DNA of 64,000 nucleotides, from the NCBI GenBank assembly GCA_003170275.1, contig PNAM01000110.1, forward strand, positions 79,513 to 143,512, written 5' to 3'. This DNA comes from Myxococcales bacterium. Lineage in GTDB: Bacteria; Myxococcota_A; Polyangia; Palsa-1104. This document shows positions 1 through 8,270 of the stretch, piece by piece (position 1 is the first letter of the stretch; every line of letters begins with the position of its first letter). The notes under the pieces are model-generated. The model had not been told where the DNA came from and ran no database searches. It saw only the letters and a list, made by a program, of their open reading frames with translations. The translations under genes were made by a program, and so were the position numbers.

Positions 1-1
1 C

Positions 2-136
2 AAGTGCCTGAAGAACGCGCTGCTCTATGTGAGCGCGGGCGCGCCGCCCGACAAGAACACCATCGCCGAGTTCCGCTTCAAGATCCGCCCCGGCGACGGC
101 AGCAAAGACGTCGCGACCTTCACGATACCGAAGTAG
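2..136 (+). CDS. C-terminal end of an unidentified protein (5' truncated by window)
   Basis: The window opens inside a reading frame that gives 44 residues and stops at TAG 134-136. It reads from KCLKNALLYV to DVATFTIPK. A single Cys followed by alternating beta-like segments (IAEFRFKIRPG, VATFTIPK) faintly recalls the end of AgmX/PglI- or TonB-like domains of myxobacteria, but too little is present to assign a family. It ends four bases before the stop codon of the converging argS gene. Confidence 0.5.
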   Translation, partial: KCLKNALLYVSAGAPPDKNTIAEFRFKIRPGDGSKDVATFTIPK

Positions 137-140
137 ATCG

Positions 141-1877
141 TTACATCCGCTCCAGCACTTCGATCCCCAACAGCGCGAGGCCGCGTTGGAGCGTGTCGGC
201 GACCAGCGCGCACAGGCGGAGTCGCGAGGCGCGCACGGCGGGCTCGGCCTTGAGCACCGGGTGGTCGGCATAGAACGTGGAGAACGCGCCGGCCAGCTCG
301 TACAGATAGTCGGCCAGCACGTGCGGTCGGGCGCTGCGCGCGACTTGCTCGACCGCCTCGGGAAACCCGAGCAGGCGCATGATCAGCGCGCGCTCGACAG
401 GCGTGGGCGCGGTGACCTTGCCGGGCTCGCCTGCGCCGTCGGCGGCGGCCTTGCGCAGGATCGACTTGATGCGCGCGTAGGCGTACTGCAGGTACGGCGC
501 GGTGTTGCCCTGCAGCGAGAGCGCCTTGTCCCAGGTGAACGTGACCAGCGTCTGGCGATCCTTGGACAGATCGTTGTACTTGACCGCGCCGATGCCGACC
601 ACGCGCGCCACCTCGCGCCGCTCGGCGTCGCTCAATTCGGGACTGGACTCGGTGGCCACCGCCAGCGCGCGCCGTTCGGCCTCGTCGAGCAGCGCCTCGA
701 GCCCGATCTGCTTGCCCTCGCGCGTCGAGATGGTGCCCTCGGGCAGCCGCATCAGCCCGAACCACACGTGCTCCAGGCTGCAGGTGATCCCCAGCCGACG
801 CCCGACCGCGAAGAACTGCTTGAAGTGGAGCTGCTGCCGCTCGTCGGTGACGATCAGGATGCGCGACGGGTTCCAGCGATCGACGCGATAGAGCAGCCCG
901 GCGATGTCGGTGGTGCCGTAGAGATAACCGCCGTCGGCCTTGCGGATGAGCAGCGGTGGCAGCTCGTCGGTGCCGTCGGGCTTGCGGAAGAACACCGCGA
1001 TCGCGCCGCGCGATTCTTCGGCGATCCCGTCCTTCAGCAGCCGCTCGACGGTGCCGGCCAGCAGGTCGTTGTAGTGGCTCTCGCCATAATAATGATCGAA
1101 CTCGACGCCCAGCCGCTGGTAGATGCGCCCGAACTCCTTGAGCGACACCTCGATGAACCGCTTCCACAGCGCGACGTTCTCGGCATCCCCCTGTTGCAGC
1201 TTGACCAGCTCGGCGCGCGCCTCCTTGAGCAGCGGCGTCGCATCGCTCTCATTTCCTTCGGCGTCGTCTGCGCTCTTGTCCTCCTCGACGAACTTGATGT
1301 ACAGGCGCAGCAGCTCCTCGACGGGGCTGCGCTCGAACGCGGCCGGATCGAGCCACTTGCGCCAGGCGACGATCAGCTTGCCGAACTGCGTGCCCCAGTC
1401 GCCGAGGTGGTTGTCGGCGATCACCTCATAGCCGACTGCCTTGAGCACGCGCTTGATCGCGTCGCCGATGATCGTCGAGCGGATGTGCGCGATGTGCATC
1501 GGCTTGGCGACGTTGGGCGACGAATAGTCGAGCACCACCTTCTGCCCGGCGCCGATCTGCCGCAGCGCGAGCCCGTCGGCGGCGTGCGCGGCGACCCACG
1601 CGTCCTTCAAGAACAGGTTGACGAAGCCCGGCCCGGCGATCTCGGTCTTGGCCACCGCGTCGTGCGCGGCGAGCCCATCGGCGATCACCTGCGCCACGTC
1701 GCGCGGCTTCTGCCCGAGCGGCTTGGCGAGCTGCAGCGCGCCCGAGCACTGCAGGTCGCCGAACTCGACCTTGGTCGCGCGCACGATCGCGAGCTCGGCG
1801 GGCACGCCTTCGGTGCCGTACTTCGCCTTCACCGCGTCGGCGGCCAGCCGGGCGAATTCCGCCACCAGATCCAACAT
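141..1877 (-). CDS. argS: arginyl-tRNA synthetase
   Basis: Class Ia aminoacyl-tRNA synthetase that charges tRNA-Arg with arginine in the cytosol. The 578-residue protein has the expected order: an N-terminal additional domain (about 1-90), a Rossmann catalytic core with the HIGH-type motif HIAH at residues 128-131 after SPNVAKPM, the STREGKQ loop at 384-390 in the place of KMSKS, and a C-terminal DALR anticodon-binding helical domain (about 460-578). Length is normal for bacterial ArgS. It starts at ATG 1877 and is divergent from the oxidoreductase gene at 1967, leaving a gap of about 90 bases for promoters. Single housekeeping gene; no sign of disruption. Confidence 0.97.
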   Translation of the reverse strand: MLDLVAEFARLAADAVKAKYGTEGVPAELAIVRATKVEFGDLQCSGALQLAKPLGQKPRDVAQVIADGLAAHDAVAKTEIAGPGFVNLFLKDAWVAAHAADGLALRQIGAGQKVVLDYSSPNVAKPMHIAHIRSTIIGDAIKRVLKAVGYEVIADNHLGDWGTQFGKLIVAWRKWLDPAAFERSPVEELLRLYIKFVEEDKSADDAEGNESDATPLLKEARAELVKLQQGDAENVALWKRFIEVSLKEFGRIYQRLGVEFDHYYGESHYNDLLAGTVERLLKDGIAEESRGAIAVFFRKPDGTDELPPLLIRKADGGYLYGTTDIAGLLYRVDRWNPSRILIVTDERQQLHFKQFFAVGRRLGITCSLEHVWFGLMRLPEGTISTREGKQIGLEALLDEAERRALAVATESSPELSDAERREVARVVGIGAVKYNDLSKDRQTLVTFTWDKALSLQGNTAPYLQYAYARIKSILRKAAADGAGEPGKVTAPTPVERALIMRLLGFPEAVEQVARSARPHVLADYLYELAGAFSTFYADHPVLKAEPAVRASRLRLCALVADTLQRGLALLGIEVLERM

Positions 1878-1966
1878 GCGGCGAACCTACACGACCCGAA
1901 ACCGATCCACAACGCGACACGTAACGTATAAACTCGGCGGGCGTAATCGCTGGGGAGGCTCTAGCA

Positions 1967-4318
1967 ATGGGGTACATGCGATGGCTGCACACGGGCTGGC
2001 CGGCCGGCACGGTCGAGCGGCTGCCCGAGGCGACCGAAGACGGCGCGACCGCGGTTCCCGGCGTGCGCATCGTCGGTGACCTGACCGGCATCCCGTTGCT
2101 CAAGTTTTCGTCCGACACCGGCGCGCGCGCGATCACCGCCTTCGTCAAGGAAGAGGACTTCGACAAGCGCCGCGGCAAGGATCCGGCAGTCTTCGACGTG
2201 GCGATCATCGGCGGCGGCGTGTCGGGCGTCTCTGCGGCGATGGAAGCGAAGAAGCGCGGCTTGCGCTACGTCGTGTACGAGGCCGCGCAGGAGTTCAACA
2301 CCATCCAGAACTTTCCCAAGCAGAAACCGATCTACACCTACCCGACCGACATGACGCCGGCGGGCGATCTGCAGTTCACCACCGACGTCAAAGAGGCGCT
2401 GCTCGAAGAGCTCGAGGCGCAGCGCAAGAAAGCCGGCGTGGAGGTCGAGAAGGCACACGTCGATCGCATCGAGCGTCGCTCGGGCGAGCTGATCGTTCAC
2501 CTCGGCAAAAAAGGCGAGACCAAAGAAGTGCGCGCGCTGCGCGTGGTGATCGCCATCGGCCGCTCGGGAAACTATCGCGCGCTCGGCGTGCCGGGCGAGA
2601 AGCTCGACAAGGTCTACCACCGCCTGTACGACCCCAAGGAGTACCAGGGCAAGCAGGTGATGGTGGTGGGCGGCGGCGACTCCGCGCTCGAGTCCGCCAT
2701 CGCGCTGGCCATGTCGGGCGCGAACGTGACGCTCAGCTACCGCAACAAGGAATTTGCGCGCCCCAAGCCCGACAACATCGACAAGATCCGCGCGCTCGAG
2801 GCCGATCAGAACGCGCAGGTCTCGGTCGAGAATCCGTCGTCCGAGCGTGTCAACACGGCGATGGGCGCGAACATGGCGTCGCACGAAAAGCACGGCACCC
2901 TCCGCCTGCTGCTCGGCTCCAAGATCAGGCAGATCACCGAGAAGTCGGTCGAGCTGGTCGACGGCGCGGGCCGCGAGCAGACGGTGCCCAACGACGTGGT
3001 GTTCGCGATGACCGGCCGCGAGGCGCCGCTCGATTTCTTCCGCCGCTCGGGCATTCCGATTCGCGGCGAATGGCGGCCCGTCACCTGGATCAGCTTCATC
3101 GGGTTCTTCGCCTTCTGCATGTTCCTCTACAACTGGAAGGCGGGCACCGAGCTCAACGCCTACTTCGGCAAGCACCACCTGTTCCCGTTCAACCTGCCCG
3201 AGCACCTGGGCGACTCGGCGCTGCTCAAGACCGTGGCGGTGACGCTGCGCCAGCCGGGCTTCTACTACACGTTCGCGTACACCGTGTGCATCGTGCTGTT
3301 CGGCTGGCAGCGCATCAAGCGGCGCAACACGCCCTACGTGACGCGGCAGACGCTGACGCTCATGGCGGTGCAGATCGTCCCGCTGTTCCTGCTTCCGTAT
3401 TTCATCCTACCGACGCTCGGCTACGCCGGCGCGTTCGATCACGGCTTCGCCAAGACCGTCGCCGACAACCTGTTCCCCGCCGCCAACTACGACTACGGCC
3501 GCGAGTACTGGCGCGCGTTCGGCTTGATCCTCGCGTGGCCGCTGTTCTTCTGGAACGTCTTCAGCTCGAAGCCGATGACCTGGTGGCTGGTGATCGGCGG
3601 CGTGCAGACCTTCGTGCTCATCCCGCTGATGGTGCGGCGCTGGGGCAAGGGCTCGTACTGCGGCTGGATCTGCTCGTGCGGCGCGCTGGCCGAGACGCTC
3701 GGCGACACGCAGCGCACCAAGATGCCGCACGGGCCCATCTGGAACCGGCTGAACATGGTCGGCCAGGTGATCCTGGCCTTCGCCTTCGCGCTGTTCGCCG
3801 CGCGCATCGTCACCTGGTACGCGCCGGGCTCGGCCCTGGGCAAGGCGATGAACACGTTCTACACGGCGATGTTCTACGACAGCCACGCCGCCTACGACTA
3901 CTACCACGTGGTCGATCTGTTCCTCGCCGGCGTGGTCGGCGTGGGCATGTACTTCTGGTTCTCCGGTCGGGTGTGGTGTCGCTTCGCCTGCCCGCTCGCC
4001 GCGCTCATGCACATCTACGCCCGCTTCACCAAGTTCCGCATCTTCGCCGACAAGAAGAAGTGCATCTCCTGCAACGTGTGCACGTCGGTGTGCCACCAGG
4101 GCATCGACATCATGAGCTTCGCCAACAAGGGGATGCCGATGGAAGACCCCGAGTGCGTGCGCTGCTCCGCGTGCGTGCAGAGCTGCCCAACGGGGACGCT
4201 GACGTTCGGGCGGATCGGCGGCGACGGGAAGATCGTGTTCGATGCGCTGGCGGCGTCGCCGGTGCAGATCAAGGAGATCGGGGGGAGGAAGCACTTGCCG
4301 GTGGTGGGGGCGGCGTAG
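1967..4318 (+). CDS. TrxR-like flavoprotein fused to NapH-like membrane polyferredoxin
   Basis: A 783-residue membrane redox fusion. Residues about 75-370 form a two-dinucleotide-fold flavoprotein of the thioredoxin-reductase/YpdA type: FAD motif GGGVSG at 82-87 and NAD(P) motif GGGDSA near 235-240, with no redox-active CxxC seen between them. Several hydrophobic segments follow (about 365-660), then a NosR/NapH-like part with CGWICSCG near 565, CRFACP near 671, and two ferredoxin clusters: CISCNVCTSVCHQG near 699 and CVRCSACVQSCP near 730. Likely it passes electrons from NAD(P)H through flavin and Fe-S centres at or across the inner membrane; the partner is unknown. ATG 1967 is supported by a GGGGAGG ribosome site at 1952-1958. 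Confidence 0.85.
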   Translation: MGYMRWLHTGWPAGTVERLPEATEDGATAVPGVRIVGDLTGIPLLKFSSDTGARAITAFVKEEDFDKRRGKDPAVFDVAIIGGGVSGVSAAMEAKKRGLRYVVYEAAQEFNTIQNFPKQKPIYTYPTDMTPAGDLQFTTDVKEALLEELEAQRKKAGVEVEKAHVDRIERRSGELIVHLGKKGETKEVRALRVVIAIGRSGNYRALGVPGEKLDKVYHRLYDPKEYQGKQVMVVGGGDSALESAIALAMSGANVTLSYRNKEFARPKPDNIDKIRALEADQNAQVSVENPSSERVNTAMGANMASHEKHGTLRLLLGSKIRQITEKSVELVDGAGREQTVPNDVVFAMTGREAPLDFFRRSGIPIRGEWRPVTWISFIGFFAFCMFLYNWKAGTELNAYFGKHHLFPFNLPEHLGDSALLKTVAVTLRQPGFYYTFAYTVCIVLFGWQRIKRRNTPYVTRQTLTLMAVQIVPLFLLPYFILPTLGYAGAFDHGFAKTVADNLFPAANYDYGREYWRAFGLILAWPLFFWNVFSSKPMTWWLVIGGVQTFVLIPLMVRRWGKGSYCGWICSCGALAETLGDTQRTKMPHGPIWNRLNMVGQVILAFAFALFAARIVTWYAPGSALGKAMNTFYTAMFYDSHAAYDYYHVVDLFLAGVVGVGMYFWFSGRVWCRFACPLAALMHIYARFTKFRIFADKKKCISCNVCTSVCHQGIDIMSFANKGMPMEDPECVRCSACVQSCPTGTLTFGRIGGDGKIVFDALAASPVQIKEIGGRKHLPVVGAA

Positions 4319-4339
4319 GCGCTGGCCGCCCGCGCGCCC

Positions 4340-4990
4340 CTACAGACGCCCAACCGCCAGGCTCACGGCTGCGAAGTGACATCCGCTGGCAACGATGGTC
4401 AACGCGTGAAACAGCTCGTGGTACCCGAACACCGTCGGTGCGGGGTCGGGCCGGCGCAGCGCGTAGATGGCCGCGCCCGCGCTGTAGGCCGCGCCGCCGG
4501 CGGCGAGCAGCCACACCTGGCGCGCGTCGACCCGCGAGCGCAACGCCGAGATGAACGGCAGCACCACCCAGCCGAGCGCTACGTAGATCGCCGCGGTCAC
4601 GGCCTTGGGCGCGCGCACCCACGCGATCGCCTGCACCATGCCGCACAGCGCGCCGATCCACACCACCACGAGCAGCGTGTGGCCGGGCAGGAGCAGGCAG
4701 AACGGCGTGTAGGTGCCGGCGATCAGCAGGAAGATCGCCGAGTGATCGAGCCGGCGCATCCACGGGCGCATGGCCGGCGACCAGTGACGCCGGTGATACA
4801 GCGCGCTCACGCCGAACAGCGTGGTCAGGCTGGCGCCGTAGATCGCCGCCGCGAGCGCGCCACGTGCCGTCGGTGCGCGTGCTACCAGCGCGAGGCCGGC
4901 GAGCAGCGCCACGCCGCACGCGAGCTGATGCGAGACGCCGCGTAGCCGGGGCTTGACGGCCGGCGCCGCGCTCCCGGTTCCGGCGGTCAT
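4340..4990 (-). CDS. hemolysin III / PAQR-family membrane protein
   Basis: A 216-residue protein with about seven hydrophobic segments. It shows the family signature: SALYH near the end of the second segment, RRLDHSAIFLLIAGTYTPF in the middle, and GYHELFHALTIVASGCHF near the C terminus. The conserved Asp and His residues probably bind a metal within the membrane. Bacterial members are called hemolysin III or YqfA, but their role is poorly known and most are unlikely to be toxins. Start ATG 4990 overlaps the stop of the upstream EVE gene by four bases, so the two are probably cotranscribed. Confidence 0.9.
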   Translation of the reverse strand: MTAGTGSAAPAVKPRLRGVSHQLACGVALLAGLALVARAPTARGALAAAIYGASLTTLFGVSALYHRRHWSPAMRPWMRRLDHSAIFLLIAGTYTPFCLLLPGHTLLVVVWIGALCGMVQAIAWVRAPKAVTAAIYVALGWVVLPFISALRSRVDARQVWLLAAGGAAYSAGAAIYALRRPDPAPTVFGYHELFHALTIVASGCHFAAVSLAVGRL

Positions 4991-5409
4991 CGGGCGAGCT
5001 TGGTGCGGCCGAGCGCGAGCACGCGCGTGAACTCGCCCGCCGCGACCGGCGTCACCGACAAGCGCGAGCGCCGCACCAGCGCCATCTTGGCCAGCCGCGC
5101 GTCGCCCTTGATCGTCTCGAGCGTGACCGGCCGCGCCAGCGGCTTCACCGGCGCGAAGTCGACCGCGCTCCAATCCTCGTCGGTGGTCGGATCCTGGTAC
5201 GCGCCGCGCACCACGCGCGCCACGCCCACCACCTCGCGTCCTTCGTTCGAGTGGTAGAACAGCGCGAGGTCGCCGTCGTGCATCGCGCGCAGGTTGTTGC
5301 GCGCCTCGAAGTTGCGGACGCCGTCCCAGAGCGTGCGGCCCTCGCGGACCAGCCGTTCCCATGGATACTTGAACGGCTCGCTCTTGATCAGCCAGTAGCC
5401 CCGCGCCAT
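4987..5409 (-). CDS. EVE-domain protein
   Basis: A 140-residue single-domain protein matching the EVE family (related to PUA/YTH folds and to thymocyte nuclear protein 1). Hallmarks are YWLIKSEP at the N terminus, LWDGVRNFEARNNLR, and GDLALFYHSN. EVE domains are thought to bind modified bases in DNA or RNA; no substrate is known here. I start it at ATG 5409 (MARGYWLIKSEP), which fits the family start; the frame stays open upstream but that part does not look like the family. It is the first gene of a two-gene unit with the hemolysin III gene. A RegR-like box at 5460-5476 lies about 50 bases upstream. Confidence 0.9.
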   Translation of the reverse strand: MARGYWLIKSEPFKYPWERLVREGRTLWDGVRNFEARNNLRAMHDGDLALFYHSNEGREVVGVARVVRGAYQDPTTDEDWSAVDFAPVKPLARPVTLETIKGDARLAKMALVRRSRLSVTPVAAGEFTRVLALGRTKLAR

Positions 5410-5459
5410 GGAGGGCATCTTGGCAAAGCGGAGCGGGCGCTCATACTGAACAAATGGAT

Positions 5460-5476
5460 GCGGTAAAATGTCGCGG
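5460..5476 (-). promoter_or_regulatory. RegR/RegA-type box, left copy
   Basis: Read on the minus strand this is CCGCGACATTTTACCGC. It matches the right copy at 5777-5793 in 16 of 17 positions but in the opposite orientation, and it differs from the RegR-box consensus GNGRCRTTNNGNCGC (recalled from Bradyrhizobium work) at one position. It lies between the EVE gene start (5409) and ATG 5513 of the RegA-type HTH gene. Confidence 0.55.
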
Positions 5477-5512
5477 CTGTTCGGCGGGTTGGTGTACGCT
5501 TTCGACACTCGG

Positions 5513-5767
5513 ATGTCCCCCAAAGAGCGTCGAAGGAAGCACCGCCAGCAGCAGCTTCGCGAGACCCAATTTGCCGAAGCGTTGCTTCAGCTTGGAGCCA
5601 CCCGGCCGGCCGAGCTGCACCTCGCGCAGGTGGAGCGCGCGCACGTCAAGCGGGTGATGCGCGCCTGCCTCGGCAACGTCAGCCTGTCAGCGACGGTCCT
5701 GGGCATGCACCGTCGCACCCTGCAGCGCTGGCTCGAGCGCGCCCGTCCGGCCAAACGCAAGCGCTGA
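5513..5767 (+). CDS. small RegA/Fis-type helix-turn-helix protein without receiver domain
   Basis: An 84-residue basic protein (99 if started at ATG 5468). The C-terminal part, from about VERAHVKRVMRACLGNVSLSATVLGMHRRTLQRWL, matches the Fis-type HTH effector domain of RegA/PrrA/ActR response regulators, including the NVS-x-A and HRRTLQR signatures. There is no phosphoacceptor receiver domain, so it would bind DNA constitutively or depend on a partner. I prefer ATG 5513 because ATG 5468 lies inside the left RegR-like box, and because with 5513 both boxes sit at similar distances upstream of their genes. A PAS hybrid kinase follows 59 bases later. Probably an autoregulated transcription factor controlling its neighbours; its signal is unknown. 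Confidence 0.7.
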   Translation: MSPKERRRKHRQQQLRETQFAEALLQLGATRPAELHLAQVERAHVKRVMRACLGNVSLSATVLGMHRRTLQRWLERARPAKRKR

Positions 5768-5776
5768 GCCTCGGCT

Positions 5777-5793
5777 CCGCGACATTTTGCCGC
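5777..5793 (+). promoter_or_regulatory. RegR/RegA-type box, right copy
   Basis: CCGCGACATTTTGCCGC. Its inner 15 bases match GNGRCRTTNNGNCGC, the RegR-box consensus as I recall it, at every position. It lies 33 bases upstream of the hybrid kinase start at 5827 and is the inverted partner of the copy at 5460-5476. Confidence 0.6.
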
Positions 5794-5826
5794 ACTGCGC
5801 CTGGAACCCGTCCCATTCGCCCTAGA

Positions 5827-7392
5827 ATGAGTGTAGGGCCGATGTCCGAATCAACAGACAGCACCGTGGTCGACGTGCTCGGCGAGAGCGAGCAGCACTA
5901 CCGCGAGGTCTTCGAGAACACCAACGACTGTATGTTCCTGATCGATGTGACCGTCGAGGGGGGCTTCCGGATCGCCCGCTTCAACCCGGCCAAGGAGCGC
6001 ATCTTCGGGCAGCCGAACGCGAAGGTGGCCGGCAAGTACATCGAGGAGGCGCTCAGCGCGGAGGCCGCCGCCGGCGTCCGGGTGTGGTACGGCAAGTGCG
6101 TGGCGGTGGCCGCCCCGATCAGCTACGAGGAGCAGCTCCCGTCGCTGTCCGGAGACGTGTGGTTCGAGACCACGCTGATCCCGCTCAAGGACGCCTCGGG
6201 TCGCGTGTACCGGATCGTCGGCACCACGCGCAACACCAGCGAGTCGCGCAAGCTGCAGGAGCAGGTGATGATCTCCGACCGCATGGCGTCGGTGGGGATG
6301 TTGGCCGCCGGCATCGCGCACGAGATCAACAACCCGCTCGCCGCGATCATGGCCAACCTGTCGCTCGCGGTCGAGCACGCGGCCGAGCTGAGCGCGGGTG
6401 GCGATCCGCGCCTGCGAGAGCTGCACGAGGAGCTGCGCGATTCGGTCTCGTCGGCCGAGCGCATCCGAAACATCCTGCGCGATCTGCGGATCTTCTCCCG
6501 TTCCAACGAAGCGACCCTGCGTTCGCTCGAGGTGGAGCCGATCCTCGAGTCGTCGCTGCGCATGGCGTGGAACGAGGTGCGCCACCGCGCGCGCGTCGTG
6601 CGCGACTACGCCCCTGGGCTCGCGCCCGTCGAGGCGGACGAGTCCCGGCTCGGGCAGGTGTTCCTGAACTTGATCGTCAACGCCGCGCAATCGATCGAAG
6701 AAGGACACGCCGGGGCCAACCAGATCACGGTCGCCACCCGGATGGATGGGGCGGGCCGCGTGGTCGTCGAGGTCCGCGATTCCGGCGCGGGGATCCCGTC
6801 GGAGCAGCTACGGCGTCTGTTCACGCCGTTCTTCACCACCAAGCCGGTGGGGATGGGCACCGGCCTCGGCCTGTCGATCTGCCATCGCATCGTCAGCGAC
6901 CTGGGAGGCACCATCGCGGCCGAGAGCACCCCCGGCCGCGGCTCCACCTTCCGGGTGACGCTGCCCGCGGCGAAATCGGCGGTCGCCCTGCCGCCCTACG
7001 ACCCGCGGGAGATCGTCCGGCCGCCCCGTCGCGGCCGGGTGCTGGTCATCGACGACGAAGAGCTCCTGGGGAACGCCGCGCGCCGCATCCTCCAGTCCGA
7101 GCACGAGGTGATCGTCACCGTGAGCGCACGACAGGCGGTGGCGTGGATCGAGGCGGGCCAGCGCTTCGACGTGATCGTGTGCGACGTCATGATGCCGGAT
7201 CTCAACGGGCGGGATTTCTACCTCAAGCTGCGCGAGATCGCGCCGGCGCTGGCCGACCGGATCATCTTCATGACCGGCGGCGCGTTCACCCCGCGCGCGC
7301 GCGAGTTCCTGGCTGAGGTCGAGAACGCGCGGTTGGCCAAGCCGTTCGATCCGATCAGCCTGCGGAACCTGGTCAACCACAGCATCACCTAG
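5827..7392 (+). CDS. PAS hybrid sensor histidine kinase with C-terminal receiver
   Basis: A 521-residue cytosolic hybrid kinase with no membrane segments. Order: PAS sensor domain (about 20-140), HisKA with the H-box AAGIAHEINNPLAA (phospho-His 165), HATPase with RDSGAGIP and GTGLGLSICHRIV, then a receiver with IDDEE near 415 and phosphoacceptor Asp 453 in VCDVMMPD. A final K in RLAKPFD completes the receiver. ATG 5842 (MSESTDS), preceded by AGGG, is an alternative start. The RegR-like box upstream and the receiver-less RegA-type HTH gene just before it suggest they form one regulatory unit. Its 3' end is two bases from the converging DUF4097 gene. Confidence 0.93.
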   Translation: MSVGPMSESTDSTVVDVLGESEQHYREVFENTNDCMFLIDVTVEGGFRIARFNPAKERIFGQPNAKVAGKYIEEALSAEAAAGVRVWYGKCVAVAAPISYEEQLPSLSGDVWFETTLIPLKDASGRVYRIVGTTRNTSESRKLQEQVMISDRMASVGMLAAGIAHEINNPLAAIMANLSLAVEHAAELSAGGDPRLRELHEELRDSVSSAERIRNILRDLRIFSRSNEATLRSLEVEPILESSLRMAWNEVRHRARVVRDYAPGLAPVEADESRLGQVFLNLIVNAAQSIEEGHAGANQITVATRMDGAGRVVVEVRDSGAGIPSEQLRRLFTPFFTTKPVGMGTGLGLSICHRIVSDLGGTIAAESTPGRGSTFRVTLPAAKSAVALPPYDPREIVRPPRRGRVLVIDDEELLGNAARRILQSEHEVIVTVSARQAVAWIEAGQRFDVIVCDVMMPDLNGRDFYLKLREIAPALADRIIFMTGGAFTPRAREFLAEVENARLAKPFDPISLRNLVNHSIT

Positions 7393-7394
7393 CG

Positions 7395-8270
7395 CTAGCG
7401 CTTGCGCAGATCGAGATCGCCCGAGAAGGTCTGGCACTCGACCAGCCCCTCGGCTTTGCCGATGCGCGCGCGCACCTGCCCGGCGCCGTGCTTGCCGTGC
7501 TCCGCGTCGAGCACGCTCACGCCCAGCCGGTCGTCGAGATCGCCGGAGTGGCTGACGAAGTGGAGCTCGAAGGAGCTCGACGGCGCGAGCGCGAGCCCGA
7601 CGTCGCCCGAGGTGGTGCGCGCCTCGATGCGGCAGCCGGCGCCGCACGCGCCCTTCCAGTCGAGGTCGCCGCTGGTCGAGCCGAACTCGAGGTGGCTCGC
7701 CGCGCCGCCGCTCTGCACCACGCGCGCGTCGCCCGAGACCGTGCGCAGCCGCACCTCGCCGCGCACGTCCTCGAGGCTGGCTTCGCCGGAGATCAGCAGC
7801 GCCTCGACGCTGGCCGCGCCGCGCACGTGCAGATCGCCCGAGGTGGAGCGCACGCGCACGTTGCCGCCCACGTTCTCGACGTGCACGTCGCTGGCGACGG
7901 TGCTGATCTCGACGTGGCTGCCCGGCGGAACCTCGATGTGCAGCCGGCCCTCGTGGCCCGGTGGTGCGCCCTCGCCGCTCTCGAAGACCAGGTCGACGCG
8001 GTCGCCGTGATCGACCAGGCGCAGGCCGAACTCGGCGTCGGAGAGCACCGCCTTGACCTGCCTGGCGGCGCCGCCCACGACGTCGATGTCGGTGGAGATC
8101 GCGCTGACCCGCAAGAGGATCGGGCCCTTGACGTCGAGCTTGGCGGTGGCCGACGCCGCCGGGCCGGCCTTGAGCGGTGGGAGGGGCGGCAGCGGCGGCA
8201 ACGGCTGTGCGAGCGCGACGCCGGCGATGGCCAGCGGTACGAACAGGAAGATCGGCACAAGACGGCTCAT
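7395..8270 (-). CDS. DUF4097-type beta-strand repeat protein, secreted
   Basis: A 291-residue protein with a signal peptide (MSRLVPIFLFVPLAIAGVALA) and a proline-rich stretch, then repeated short beta strands built around STSGD, TVSGD, STSGDL, TTSGD and TFSGDL. This repeated SGD pattern is typical of DUF4097 putative adhesins, which form a right-handed beta structure. It should lie outside the inner membrane. It is the third gene of an operon: ECF sigma factor, anti-sigma factor, then this gene, with a four-base overlap to the anti-sigma gene. DUF4097 genes are often found with such regulators, so it is probably an envelope-stress target. Confidence 0.88.
   Translation of the reverse strand: MSRLVPIFLFVPLAIAGVALAQPLPPLPPLPPLKAGPAASATAKLDVKGPILLRVSAISTDIDVVGGAARQVKAVLSDAEFGLRLVDHGDRVDLVFESGEGAPPGHEGRLHIEVPPGSHVEISTVASDVHVENVGGNVRVRSTSGDLHVRGAASVEALLISGEASLEDVRGEVRLRTVSGDARVVQSGGAASHLEFGSTSGDLDWKGACGAGCRIEARTTSGDVGLALAPSSSFELHFVSHSGDLDDRLGVSVLDAEHGKHGAGQVRARIGKAEGLVECQTFSGDLDLRKR

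Noticed and set aside
25..1931. Long frames on both strands across argS
   Set aside because: argS has full motifs in its frame; the others are Arg-rich shadows.
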